64,000 nucleotides of DNA from Taenia hydatigena (Eukaryota > Platyhelminthes > Cestoda > Cyclophyllidea > Taeniidae): positions 5,489,893-5,553,892 of the forward strand of contig JADWOT020000007.1 in NCBI GenBank assembly GCA_036345935.2, in the 5' to 3' direction. A program made the translations under genes and the position numbers. The notes beneath the pieces were generated by a model. It saw only the letters and a program-made list of their open reading frames with translations, had not been told where the DNA came from and did not search any database. Position 1 is the first letter of the stretch; each line of letters opens with the position of its first letter. Below, piece by piece: positions 24,929 to 38,331 of the stretch.

Positions 24929-27900
24929 TCAAAGTTTGTAAAGTTTGGCTGACTTGAATTCGCATAAAACGATCTCTTTCCTTGGCTCAGAGTGATCCGG
25001 TGTCCAAGTATAGCCTTAGACTCCATACATCCAACTCGATTTCCTCATCTCTCGTCTGTGTTTGTGCAGCGCACTTAAAGCTCACACTACTCTGCCGATT
25101 CAAGCAGCCATTTTCACGATTTTCTGGTGACACTTAATGTCTCGGGACCCATACACCTTCTACTGCGCGCAATCATTTCGCTCACAAGCGCCATCGTTGG
25201 TTAGTGCCATGGCACGAAAGGTTAGCATTGGATACACGCTAAGGTGATTCGCACTGAGGCCAACTTCGACGCGCTCCTAGTGTCTTCCTTTCATCCACTG
25301 CAAAAGTAGGGTGGAGTAAGAAGAACTGCATTGCTTCGCTTTTAAGTATGCGGCCATGGAAAAGGCGCGCAATTGTTTACTCACACGGCAATAAGATAAA
25401 GGCAGTGGTCAATTAGTGTAGTGCCATTATTTGGGTCCTCTACTACTCTAGCGTCCTGCTTAAAACCTGCGTGAAATATTGGTTTAAGGGAGCTGATGCA
25501 ACTGCGGACTGCCTGTGCTTAGGAGTGCGCTGTGTTTTATTTAGACTGCGGTTATATGCGCATGTGCATTAACGCATATGTACAAAGGAGGCAATGTTAT
25601 ACTTCCGCTTATCCTGTTACTCGAAATGAGCGATAGAATCACTATCACTATCATATCAAGTGAAGGGATCTATGCATATAAAAAACAGGTTCCCATTAGG
25701 AGTAGATGCAGAGATAGGTGCAAATTAGGCCCCATTTATGTTAATACACCGACTGCAGTCCCTTTTTATGATTATTTGTAATCAGCGTTGTCAGTGCCAA
25801 GAAGGACTGCCAAATAGCATCAAGTGCCACCGTAAAATGGCAACTTATTTGTCAATATCGATGAAAATAACCCCCTTTTGAGCTGCCATCACTGAATTTC
25901 TTGACAAATGATCGTTCGTTGGTAAGGTCTCTCACTTCTACTTCACAGAGAACATAAACTTGAATGAGGTTTAGAAGTAAATGAGACGGGTGAAATTTTG
26001 TGTGTGTTTGTGCTAGCATTTGAAGCATGTTACGAAACATGGGTATGCTAAATGTGGTATTTTTCTTCCCCGGCGTTACGAAAGAAGGTTACATCATTAA
26101 GTGATTAAATACACTACGAAAGCCAAGCTGTTTCGATTTAGACAGCCATCACATTTTTGCTCAGGATGGCATAGAAATTTGCGTTTCGTGCTTTTGCCCT
26201 CCATTTCTTTCCCCCTTCACTCATGATGGGCTAACGCAGAGCTAAGATGTAAGATTACTAAAATACAAATGCCCACTTAAAACTAAAGATAATACTTGAT
26301 TGACCGGACATTCAAAGTGGACACAACTGGTGTCGGATGTGAACTCCTGCTCAGACTCCAGCTCAGCATTTTGAGCTCAACTTGCCCGAGCCATTTGCAC
26401 GAATGCATTAGCTCCCTGCGCAATCCTACGTCAGGCTAGACTGCCTGTCAAGCAGTAACCAATAAAAATTCTCTGGGGTAGCCACTGTGCATGTGGGGTG
26501 AAAACCAACAACACAGGAAGGCCACTGACCGATTACGTCTACACTGCCCAAATGTCTAATTGCTGATTAGGTTGACGTCTCCTACCGTTAGGAATATCCA
26601 TGGGTGTGGGCGCCTTTAATCGCAAAAAACTTTGTTCATCATTGCACTTTGTTGTGCGCAAGCGCAGACGCTAGTCTGTGCCATTCCTGATAAATGATGA
26701 CTCTTTCGTACGTAGGTGAACTAACTGGATGCTGATTAGCTTATTTATCCAAACGCCCTACCCGCTTTAAGTAAGTAGACAAGTAAGCAGGTAATGCACT
26801 ATTTAAGCGTTGGTCTATTATCGACTGGTAATTGAAGCAGCACCTTGTGTACCTTAGAGTTAAGTAACTCTGGAGGACTGATAAAACATTGGTTGTGAAA
26901 TATTTACAAGAATATTCCCCGACTGACAACAAACAGACGTCTCCTGAATAGATGCACCGAATCTAAAGTGGTGCAGGAGGCCATTGTTTTATACAACAAT
27001 TCGAGAGTATTATGTTAAACAAAAGCTAAAAGAATCAATCAAAGACGAATGCAGGCTTAGTCACATACACTCAGTTAAGATTCAACTTAAGTTCTACCAG
27101 CTCCACCTTCCTGGTCACCGACGTGACATGTTCGCGTGATGGGTTAGCCTTGGCGACTCTAATACCTGAAATTACGTGGCCCGTATTGCCGCATCAAGGG
27201 TCGCAACTTCCCTCCGTGAAACTTGTGACGTTAGTGTTAATTCGTGGCCCTTAGCAATAGATTTCCTCTTGCGCCTCCCCTGCAGCTACCATTGATATTG
27301 GCGGCTGGTTGGTAGACAGGGCAACTCCTCGAAAGTTAAACATTACTTGCTATACCTTCTCCAATCATCGGCAAATCTCACGCATTTCTATAATCTTTGG
27401 CAACTTCACGTGGGATGTAGCTTCGCGTTCAATTTTTTTGTCAACAAACTTCTCCAGTAATGCAGAACACATGAGTATACGAGTAAGTGGACGGATTAGT
27501 AAACGGATGGTTCGTCTGACTTGATTATTGATTTGTAGGTTTTCCCAAACTAAAAAGCGGTTTTCCTATAACATTTTGTTGAACTAAGAACAATTTTTCT
27601 TACGCCTTCCTCAGTATAGCAAAGCAACTATTTCGATACTTCAGTTAGGCCCGGTAAAATTATTTATGTTGTAGTGTTGTGTTGATTTTGTTTCAAGTAT
27701 ATCCCTCAAACGAGAACCTTTGTTTCATGCTTTTGATGAAATTCTCCGAAATAATCCCAATGTTTTGGCTGAAGCAACCGGCTATTGCAAAGAAATCGAA
27801 GACTTCGTCGAAAGAGCTTCCTGCTGACGTACAAGCTCCCATGACCTGTGCGGTCACCACGCCATATCGCTGTACAACTCAATTATCATGCACATTAAGT

Positions 27901-30900
27901 CGATACAAACGCGATTTGAAAGTGCTACACGCTTCTCCCTCGACTCATCTTTGGCTGGACGTTTCATCGAACACCCCATACTGTCCAAACCAGTAGAATC
28001 AATATCTGAGGACAACAGGTGGCACTGTAGTGGACATATGTGAATGGTGTGAAAGGGTGCAGAAGTAGAGGAGATGCGGCTGAGGGATTATGACTCTGTC
28101 ATTTTATACCTTGATTACTCGAATTTTAGAAGTCGGATTGCGGACACTTACTTATCCTAGGTGATATTACTACGCCTGAGCAAGCATTTGTTGTGACAAG
28201 CATGATGTGGCAAATGATACACCCTTTCCCAAATGTGAATTGTATGCAGAAGACGTTCTAGGCCTTGGGTGGTTTTCGCTTTTCCCCCTTTTCCAAGTTT
28301 TCCTGTAGATGACGCATTTGGTGTAACAGGCTACAGAACAAATTTATGATCCATTATACGGCAATAATTCACTGCGCTTGTCTCCTTGTCATATGGAGTA
28401 GAACTTACCGCGCTTAAGAATATTTACGATGAGCTTGTCTAAGGCGGAATTCTGTGAACTGCTGGACATCTTTCAAAATAAATATTAAAAAGCGGTACAC
28501 AAAAGTTTCATGCACTTTATTCATGCAACGGGTGAATTCAGAGCAGAATCGTAGTTGCTTTGTCCTTGTCAAGCGATTAGTAACATATTAGATTCGTATC
28601 GCTCTGTTTATTTTGGTGTCTTCTCATTGGCCAAATTTGCGACAACTTCTTGGCATGGTCAGTTATTCCGCCTTTAAATCGCATACATCATTCACTGCGC
28701 ATAAGTGCAAAAGTCTTTTTAGGCAGTAATAACAATTACTGATTGCAATTCCAACGCACACAGGGTTGTTCGCTTATGTCACATGACAAATAGTCAGACC
28801 GAATGCTTGATCTTACATCAAGACATGATCGACTGTGTCATTCCCTGCGGACCGCTAAATCTGCTGACATTTTGTTCGCAGACATGGAGACGCAGTTTCT
28901 CTGTTTCAAACCTTGCTACTACATCCCTGCATTTTTAGAGCAAATATAACCGCGATGCGGGCGTGCACTGTTATTAGTCACAGCAGTGCTCTCGTGTGTT
29001 GCTCTGTGGCCATCGTGTAAAATAAACTTTTAAAGATTAAACATCGCACAGGCCTCTGTGAGCACATAAGTACTTGGTACTGGTGCTTTAGCAACCCATT
29101 GCCCTTTTAATTAAGTGAATTATGGTAGTGAAAAATCATGTAGTTCCTTTTTATTTCTTTTTCTCCTCTTATGCTCTCGGATGCATATGGGAAGGGAACT
29201 GAGCTTGGTTTTGCATAAATTGGCATTTAACTTTGGGTGTTGTTTTAAATGTTTTAATGTAGAACGACTTTTCAAAATTGAAGAACTTGCTGTTTTATGA
29301 TTATTTGCTGCTTGGTAATGGCTGGATTAAAAACCGGTTTCGAAGAAGACCAAATAAAGACGATCTTGGGATTAAGCAACACAGATTTCGCACTGAAGTG
29401 GTTTACTTTACGCTCCCTATACGTTAATCAATTGAGAGGATAGTGGCTCAAATTCGATGAGCTTTAGGACTTGTGATCGCAGCTGTAACCATAAGCAGAC
29501 CAAAATCTAGATTGGCCATATTAATGGACGCGATCGGAAGGTTCCATGCCCATTGACTTAACAAATATAAAAAATGCAAAATTTCAGGCTTAAAATGAAG
29601 ACAACAAGACCAATGTTAAGTTCTTTTATTAAGTTGTTTATCTGGCAACTAACAAGCTTATATTGGGCTTTATTCGCGTTTCCCTGAGTGCGCACGCATT
29701 TACTTTATTTGCTAACGACCATAGGACATAATTTGCTCATTTTGATGCAGTTGAGAACTTTTAATATCGGTGCTGTATCTTCTTATAAGGCGCAGCATGA
29801 ATATTTGAATTCGACTTCCTCAGAATATGATGCTTAGAATACCCCAAGCTACGAAGATGCATATATTTATGCTCGAGTACTAGGCCATCCTTGGGAGACA
29901 AATCAAAAGCATATTTATGTTATCACTGAAGACCCTAGACAAACCCCATAAACGTTTCTTCACGTTCAAAACAACATCCTTTAGATAGTGTGACTACTTG
30001 CAACCGGAAAAGAGAACGCTGGGAAGTTCGAATTATGTGGTGGCTGCGCTACTCTTGACGTCAGCGTAAACGCACGTGACCAACTTGGCTGAGGCCTCAT
30101 CATCTTTCCACTCAAGCAGTAGACAACATCAGCCTTCGGTCGCCATCTAGGTCGTGCTAACACGTCAAACCTTTGTGTGGACTCACTTACGATTAATCAA
30201 TAGTGGCGCTTGTACTGACTAAATGGTTACCTAGTGCGCAGAAAAGCAAATCTATAGTAAGTCTTTACGGCTGTTGACGAAGTCGACCAAATTTCAAATA
30301 TTTACAGTGTCAAATGTTAGTTTTTATTTTGTTCCTAGCTTTACAAACGTATGAAATTGTGTTTTTGATATTTGGATGGCAAAGTGAGGCCCTGCTCAGT
30401 CAGTGCTGTGGTTTTCGATGCATTAGCGAATTCTATCAAAATAGTCAGTGGTGCATGCGTTCAAAGCAGATTAGTAGGCTCTTTGAGAACGAAGGATGTC
30501 AGCACGAGCTGACATAACCAACTTTGCAATACAATTTGGGACATCATGGCTCCATAACGTAAAGGGTACTAGGACACACCGGTCTTAGCAAGCTTTTACC
30601 TGGAAAGATTCACATAACCAAAGAGATTAAAAAATCGGTGTGACTTGGGAGCACCATAGTAATAGCCGGGGTGAATTGTTTTGTTTGTGCAAGATTTTTG
30701 TCATGGATGGGACTAGCCCTCCAGTATATAGGAATAGTATTGCGTTGCCTAGAATGACGCAGCGCAATTAGCGCGAAATGCTTTAAATCATGCCACTGCT
30801 TGTCACAGTGATAAAAAGCGCACCTTCCAATTCCTTTGGCGTACCACAATGTGCTTTATTAAGTGCTTTGAAGAGTGGATCAATCCTAACGTCGTTTATC

Positions 30901-31409
30901 CGATTGGCATAATTTCGGTTCAAAAATTCAATTGTTTAATCCAAGTTGAACAGCTATGATAAGTTAAGACAACTTATAGTAAACGTGTTTTGGTCTCCAT
31001 TTTTGGTAACAACCAAACGCCATATCGGCTAAATCATAGATAGTAAATGACCAATCATCATTTATCCAACAGGTAAAGGGATACATAGTTAACTTGTCCA
31101 GCAGGAAGACGTTGTCCTTAACACCGTATTTTTCAATAGTTTATAAATGTCGCAGTTGGGAATTTGTACAAACAAAATCCCGCAATCTCTTGAAAAATGG
31201 AGTTTGATTGGCAATTTCGAGATCTCACTTCCTGTATTTGAAGAAAATGCCAACAATATTGTCGACATCTATTCCGCTGCTTTTAGAAAACCCGATGAAA
31301 AGGATTCCACAACTTTCTCTTCTGTACAATGGAAACGACCACATATGGACGATTTTGATACTAATGATATCGATTGTACCTCAAATAGACCTTCTAATCA
31401 AACCGCAAT
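24929..31409. other. outer left arm block, no gene supported
   Basis: No exon set, promoter or RNA gene is convincing. Frames here that reappear in the right arm (for example 27679-27996, 29115-29300 and 30314-30517) differ mainly by amino-acid-changing substitutions, as expected of non-coding DNA. Confidence 0.4.
25120..25325 (+). repeat. dispersed repeat R1, copy 2
   Basis: Matches 21590-21790: TTTTCTGGTGACAC, TTTCGCTCACAAGC, GAGGCCAACTTCGACGCGC, CATCCACTGC. Its mirror copy is 63604-63810 in the right arm. Confidence 0.45.
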
Positions 31410-31654
31410 TAATGATAGCTCAATATAAGTATTTCTAATTTTCATTGGACTTCTCTTTTGGGTTCTGGGGGTGGCCTCCTGCAAAGGTCCACATAACATG
31501 GTCATTGTCACGTTCTCACCAGGAAAATTTTCCAAAATTTCCTTAGTTTCTTGGGGCTCACGGTACTCACGAAAATCCATAAATCATTTTGCGCGCATGA
31601 TTAATGGGTGCGCACGTGCGCACCCGGCACGCGCACGATGGCCGCATGCGAATT

Positions 31655-31740
31655 TCTAGAGGTGCTTGAGTCCGCAGACCAGGATGAAGCTCACATGGGT
31701 TACAAAATTTGATGTCTCTTTCCAGTGTTTTGAAAGGCAA
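31655..31740. repeat. short sequence shared with 21950-22035
   Basis: GAGGTGCTTGAGTCCGCAGAC and GATGAAGCTCACATGGGTTA correspond to the first copy. The minus-strand peptide is similar but interrupted by a stop. Confidence 0.35.
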
Positions 31741-34700
31741 TAAAGCGTGCAGTTGTTTGCCCGACTTTTGTCTTAGTATGGAACACATGAGGATTCTCTA
31801 TGTCTAAGAAAAGGATCATTGTGACAATTACAACCATTCTCTCGCTAATCCGGGTGGGACCTGGTTCTGCCACCCTAAGCAGAATGAATGAATGAAGATT
31901 CCTAGATCTCCTGCCATGCAATCAAATTGTGCTCTCTTGATCAAGAAAGCGCTGTCTATTAGACGACTAACTCTTTCATGGTCGATACAGTGCTAATGCG
32001 GAAATTGTGTTTTAGGCGTGGAATTGAAGGTAAGACTTGACTTCAGTGAAATTATCAAAGAAAAACAGGATAAAAGCAGTAAGCAACCACCTCACCAACA
32101 TCAAAGAAGCAAGCATGAAAAACATTCCCGGAAGTGGCATGTAATGCTTTAGCTTTGATGATTTGTTTGAAGAATTGATTGAATCGAGCCCATTTAATGC
32201 AATTAGCTTCACATAATCCTGCCACACAAGCAATGGTGAATTGACAAAGCACTTCTGCAGGACATTCATTGAGGTGTTTTGGAGGCTTTATTGTGTAAAT
32301 AAGGCTCTGAGATGTGAGTGCCCGTTGGCCAATAAAACCGGTCACAAATTCTGAGATCCACTTTGTGACACCATACGTTAATGCTGGTATGCTTTTCCAT
32401 TTATGAAATTATCATTCCGAGAATCATAAAAACGTAGGCGACCCGTGTGCTACGAGTTCGCGTTAAGGTCATAATTAAATTGTGCACAGTCTCGATTTTC
32501 GTTCTGCCGCAGTTTTGCTAATTGCGTCTCAAGGTATGCCTGGTCTCTCAATGTCAAAGTTGTGAAGAAACAAGTATTTTTCGGAAAACAGCTCGTCACT
32601 TATTTACTCTGAGTTCGTCTTTTACAGTCATGCATCGCCTTATTTGACGGCCAAATCGATTCGTGGTGTCGTGGCATTTTGCTTGTGTTTTAAGTGATGA
32701 CAGTGCTACAGACATGCATGCTTGATTAAGAGCAGTTACTCGGAAGACGTGTAGCAGCAAATCACATTGTGGTTTTGCCGCGTATAATTAATCGTTAAGG
32801 ACGAGTGTGCTAAAACCTTGTAAAAAATATTTACTGTGGAGATTTGGCATTGTGGAGCATTATAGAACAAGGTCGATTCGAGTTCGAATCGTGCAAAACG
32901 CAGCGATCGCTTAATTGATCTTCACAGTTCCAACCTCACAGTTATGAATTAAGCATGCGTTATGCACAACTATGGCGAAACGAAATTTTGCCATCGTATG
33001 GGCTCGAAAGATGCCGCAATGTGTATTCCGTGATTATTGCCACCTTGGTCAGCTGCACTCAGATATTTATGAATAAATTGCAGTGCGCGCCATTGGAAAG
33101 GCCGGTTATCAAGGAATCAGGCCGTGTTTTAAGGGGTTCTTTCTACTCTTTATGCAAATATTTGTCGGTTAGAATCTGCAAAAATGAGTGGACGCAAATT
33201 TGTTGCAGTAATTGTCCTGAAGCAAAGTGCCACCAGACTAAATACTTCTACGAGTAATTCTCTAGCAACCCTTCATTTCCTGTTTGATCTTACTTGCAAA
33301 TCTCTTCTTTACTATTTGTTTCTTTAGGGCACAACTTAAGATTTCTTGATTTCATCCCATGCAGACTGCTTGCGCTTGCTTAAGTGGAAGGATTCCGCTT
33401 AGCTAAAAGGCAATTTCATAGATCAGATGTGATGGTACTGAATGGATTTGGTCTCAAGACCTTTAGCTGAAATGTGAAATTGAAGAAACCTTTACAAAAC
33501 AGCATCAACGTTTAACCAATGCTCACACCAACATCAAAGGAACGTACTCTTAATGTCGGCAGTGATAAGGCACGTAAGACTTTGGTTTTTTGGGGCTATT
33601 GATTGTAGGATGCAGCTAGTGTTATTTTTCTTTTATCAGAACCACACAATCCCGCCACACATGCCCTAGTGAAGTGTGTGAATGTGGATGCGGAGATGGA
33701 GCTGTTCAGCGATGTGGTTTCGCAGCGGGTGGAACGGGTCCTGATATCTAAAACGCATTAACATGCTAATTAATGCGCTTACAGCCTATTGATTGGAATC
33801 TGCTTGCCATGCTTTATCGCGTGTAACTACTGTTAGCTAGATGTAGGCTTCTGTCGACTAGCAAACAGGTAACGAATTCAGAGTCTTGATTAATTGGCAC
33901 ATTACGATATCGACATCGCGCTTTTCATGATATAGTTATGCTGTACATGCAATGAAGCCAGGTGAATGCACACGAAATGCGGATTAATAATTTAAAAGCG
34001 TTAACGCGACTCAGCGACGTAGCGAAATTCAAGTTGCCCCTACAAACAAAAGAAATATTTTGCATAGGACTAAAGTGGTTTGCCCAGGAGTCAAAATGCG
34101 AAATCTGCTCGATAAAATGTAACGAAATTCGTAATAAAGGAGCATTTTCATCACTAACAGCGCAGGGAAGAAAGAGAATCAGAATTGGCTGAGGAGTATA
34201 CATTAACAAATTTTCTTCACTTTAAAATTTTCCAAAATTTCCCTAAATTTTCCCTATTTTGAGGATATTAATGCTGCAAAGGCAGGGCATGAGAAATCGG
34301 CTGTAAACATTGTGCATCTAGAAGAACGTGCCTTCTGAGGCATGTCACGCAACAGAATAAGAGCACAGTGGCTGCTTTCAACTTAAAGGCTGGGTCCAGC
34401 CACCCATTACAGTTAGAAAACTCTACATCATAAAGACCAACAAGCTAGACCATTCGGTCGATTCTGCATTCGAAAGCTGAGGAAATAGACGACTAGTAGG
34501 CGGCCAAACCCTACGCTCTCAGGATAAACTCACCTGCGCTACCATGCAAGGGCAGGATAGCCGTCCTCTTCCTTTTTCTGCTTAGTCCCAAGTGACTCCT
34601 AACTCGTTAACACGAAGCTCAGGCAAACTAAAAGGATGTTTATGCAACTTCCTTTCCGACTGAAATGCAGCCAAATCAATGATAAATCTATGGACTAGCC

Positions 34701-34843
34701 CAAACGTGCACGAAGGATTGGGACCGTTCCTTTGCAATAGGGAGGTCATGGCAAAAGAGGACACGCCGCTTGAATTCTGCATAGGAAGGAAACCTGGACG
34801 ATAAATTTTATCATAAGCTATGAAGTAGCTTGGAAAGTGATAC

Positions 34844-35088
34844 CTGGTGCTAACTCTCCTTGTGGTATTAAATCGGTCCTGATAATTAAAGAAGGCACGT
34901 TGTCCACCCAGTAAAACTCTACAGCCAACGTGATTGTGTCACGCACTCCTTTTAATGCCACAACTCTCATTACGAACAGATAAGATAACTTTGAATCACG
35001 GTTAACTCTCATCACTGATAACGGGAGGAAGGAACCTCGCGCATTGCTAAGCATGTGTGCGACCTTGTTCTCATGGTAATGCACGGAA
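34844..35088 (-). CDS. candidate internal exon, unknown beta-rich protein
   Basis: On the minus strand a very good acceptor (GTCTCTTTATTACAG) precedes 35088 and a donor-like GTATCA follows 34844. The 245 bases in between are open in one frame (81 codons, phase 1 at both ends). The peptide starts SVHYHENKVAHMLSNARGSF and contains DTITLAVEFYWVDNVPSLII. Alternating hydrophobic residues suggest beta strands. No family is recognised and no partner exons were identified. It lies in the segment missing from the right arm, so no mirror copy exists to test it. Confidence 0.25.
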
Positions 35089-38000
35089 CTGTAATAAAGA
35101 GACATCTTCAAGCTCGCGATAGACAATGGCGAAGTTAAGCTTATTCAATAACTGTCCAGCCGCTTACCGCTTCCCCACCTGCAAGGATCAAACCATCTGA
35201 TTAAGGAGGTATTAGAGCACGAGGTAAAAACTGCAGCAAAAATAAAGCTGCAATAGTCTATGATTGCGAAAAATCGCACGACGCCACAGAAATTGAGGCG
35301 CTTCTCTTACACTACATAAACAATCCGTTAGACTCGCTGCACGGATTACAGCAGTTTCCCACGTTAGACTTGAGCATCGGGTGGAGAAACGGAAATAGAC
35401 AGAAAGCAGACGGCATTTATAGTGTCTGATGGGTTATATTAATTTCACGCAACACCCTTTGGAGTCCATAGCGCTGCAGCTTCTTTCCAGCGTCTGACGT
35501 AGGTAGCATTAGTTGGCCTAGTTCCAAAACACTTTCTAACCCACCTTGATCGCATCACTATCTTTTAGGTGGATAGCTGAGAGCCCGAGAGCCTACTGAA
35601 ACTAGTGCTGCGTCACCTGCAAGACGCAGGATTGACGCTAAATTTAAGAAAGTTCCGTCTCTTCTCAAGCCCGTTCGACGTGTCAGATATCATAAAAGGC
35701 AGCACAATATAAGGTATCTACCCTGCCTCTATACTGACTCACCATCGTGCACACTTCCATATCCACGGAATAATCCCCGTGACTTCACCTCTATCGTCTG
35801 CTGCGCGAGCTAATGAGAGATGAAGTGCACACGAACTCAAAGTTAGTGCAGTGTTTGTGAGACAAAAGAGTCTCTCCTTCTGACGTCTAGGTCGGTGCTG
35901 ATGCCATTTTAAATGTTTGCATTCGAAGAATTTGAAGGGCAATAAAAGCTGGCGCAAATGGATAAACGCAAAATGTTTGTCAGTAGCAGCAAGCTGTGCT
36001 ACATATTTTAAGCAGCTTTTGTGCGCAACACCACTGCTTTAGCAAGGTTTCTGTGTTCCTCTTGCTATCGCCTCCAGCACATTCTATTCCAGTGATAATA
36101 GCTAATTTATAGTCTACAATGGAGCTAAATATGGATTAGCCACTACCAAAGCGACTGTAAATCTGAAGCTTAACGGGACAGTGGACAGCAAATAGAGGAC
36201 CAGGCAGCATCAAACCTTAAGGATTTTGCGAGCCATTAAGGTGCAGTCCTTGTTTTACACTCATTCAACAGAAAGTGGCCTTCTTCTCTGAAAGCTCGCT
36301 ACTAGCGGTGGCATAAAAAATAAGCATTTTTATCATTCATAAAACACTGCATTCACGCATTATAACAGTATGGTGACTGGAAGCGTAGAAAACAAATTCG
36401 GATGTGGATTATGTGAGAGACCGCCTGCATACCATCAAAGCACTGAATTGGCCGCATGATGGTCAGTCTGTTGGAATCAAAAAGATGGGGGCCAAGTTTA
36501 TGCCTTCACTCTTAGGTCCAATACATCTGCATACCACAATCTTTTTACGTGTGGTCTACGTGGGGTTTGTGTGATTGCCTCTGCTATTCGTTCGCCAACC
36601 GTATCATCCATCTGGTAGCCTTTGATACCACAAAGCTTAATGAATGTATCAAACTGGAAGAAATGCACCATAATGATAATAAACACATGTAGGGAGAGTT
36701 GAGGAGGATGCATTTCAGGGCTTGTGGCAAAGTGGGCGATAAGAGCAATGGATACATGAGCACTAAAATCTGCAGCTTATTTTCTGCTGTAGATATCAAC
36801 AGATCGATATGAGCTGTAATCTGGATAATTTGCAATAGGTTTTGTTGTCACTGCGTCCAATTCATTGAGCGACGCATGCGCCAGGCAACAGCGCATAATG
36901 TCGACCTAGTAGAATGATCGGGAACAGATGGACAAATGCGAAGGGGTGAGTTGGATTAGCTCGAGCACTGCTAACTTCTCTGGGCGTTCGAATTAGCATA
37001 AAATTCAGAACGGACAGCAACGTTGAAGTGCAGTTATTTGGGAAGAGAGAAGTAATGCCAACCATTAAGCTGAAAGGCAGCAATGCACACCATATATGAA
37101 TAAAAGGTGGATTTCAAGAAATAGGATGGGGGAGCATTCGCTTCAAAGCACACCAGAGCCAGTTATGATAGCTATTTTTAATTAACAGTGAGTGCAATAG
37201 ACAACATTTGTGTCGTTATACTTGACGGCGCTGTTGTCGGATGAGTGACGGCAAGGTTAAGCAAGCCAATAGGATGAATGGAAGCCGATTTTTACTCTCC
37301 AACTTCCATCACACTGAGGAAGTCTATGCGCAGAGAACCAGAGGCATTAAACAAATGACTAGCCAGAACTTAAAAAGGGCACAAAATCATAGGAAAGACT
37401 GCGTTGGCCGAGGACTGCTTTCAAGACGCATTAACTGAAGCATGTCCGCAGGTTGGCGGAGTCTTAAGGCACCGCTATTACCTAAGTGATGCTTAACATT
37501 TTCGGCCGCTAGATGCAACACATCCCATGACAGAGAGATAGGAATCACAAATGGCAACGATGTGCATAAAAACGTCTCGAAATGCAAGCTGAAGAATAGG
37601 TGAACTGCACTGATTCGCATCTTGCGAAAACCAAGGAGACACATTATCTACATAGAGCATGATGCAAGAGGTTTGGAACTAACTTGAAAGAGAAAAAGGA
37701 CCAAGTGTTAGGGTATGCACGCAGTAAGGCTTCGGGTTGCCTACATTACTTAAAGGCGATGGTTGCGACTCAGAATGGTCCCATTTCGCATAGTCAAGAG
37801 TAAATCAAAACACTTAGGCATTCAATAGCCCATCTCCTAATCCAAGCGCTTCCCTCGGTCTTGCCATCGAAGAACCTCCGGCCTCAGCCATCACAACTTG
37901 TCGGTGGCGTATGAAATGCGCCAAGAGTCCGCGGTGCCAGCCACAAAATTTCCATGCAAAGGGAAAAGGAAGGAACTCACGAGTAAGACATTTTGCAGGT

Positions 38001-38155
38001 TCTCTTATTAACTGGTGAGAAAGGGGCTAAAGAGTAGTACTAAGCTGGTAGACATTCGAGAACCGGTGCCACGACCTCAACTCTGTCCTCACGGATCGAA
38101 TCAATCTACCACCCCTCAGTGCTTTGGCGGACTGGTAATTAAAACGCGCAATCAC

Positions 38156-38161
38156 TTTATT
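38156..38161 (-). promoter_or_regulatory. polyadenylation signal AATAAA, six-exon gene
   Basis: AATAAA on the minus strand, about 170 bases after the stop codon at 38332. The mirror copy keeps it at 54569-54574. Confidence 0.7.
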
Positions 38162-38331
38162 AATAATCAGCTAAACGAATGAACGGGTCAAATAGATGCA
38201 AAAAAGCAAGGGTATGGATAAACCATTCAATTAATCAGTCAAACGAAATCAATCAACTAGTCAGTCAAATCATCAAATCACTGCTCGATGTTTTGGTTTA
38301 AGAATTGGGGAATCACTCAGCTAAATTGGGG

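Larger units (their letters stand above)
31410..37236. other. segment present only in the left arm, 5.8 kb
   Basis: The right arm has about 108 bases of unrelated sequence here. The break points are AAACCGCA at 31409 and TCGGATGAGTGACGG at 37237. The segment holds the short shared sequence at 31655-31740 and one exon candidate at 34844-35088. No terminal inverted repeats, long terminal repeats or transposase frame were seen, so a deletion with filler on the right is as likely as an insertion on the left. Confidence 0.7.

Noticed and set aside
27679..27996. Frame shared with 60850-61254, including a second frame (LKREPLFHAFDEILRNNP) interrupted by TGA, possibly a selenocysteine codon
   Set aside because: Differences between the arms are mostly amino-acid changing in every frame (Asn-Val to Ile-Ile, Lys to Asn, Glu to Ala, Ala to Val), no promoter was seen and no selenocysteine element was identified.
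32868..32895. B-box-like GAGTTCGAATCGTGC
   Set aside because: No A-box or tRNA fold upstream; a chance match.
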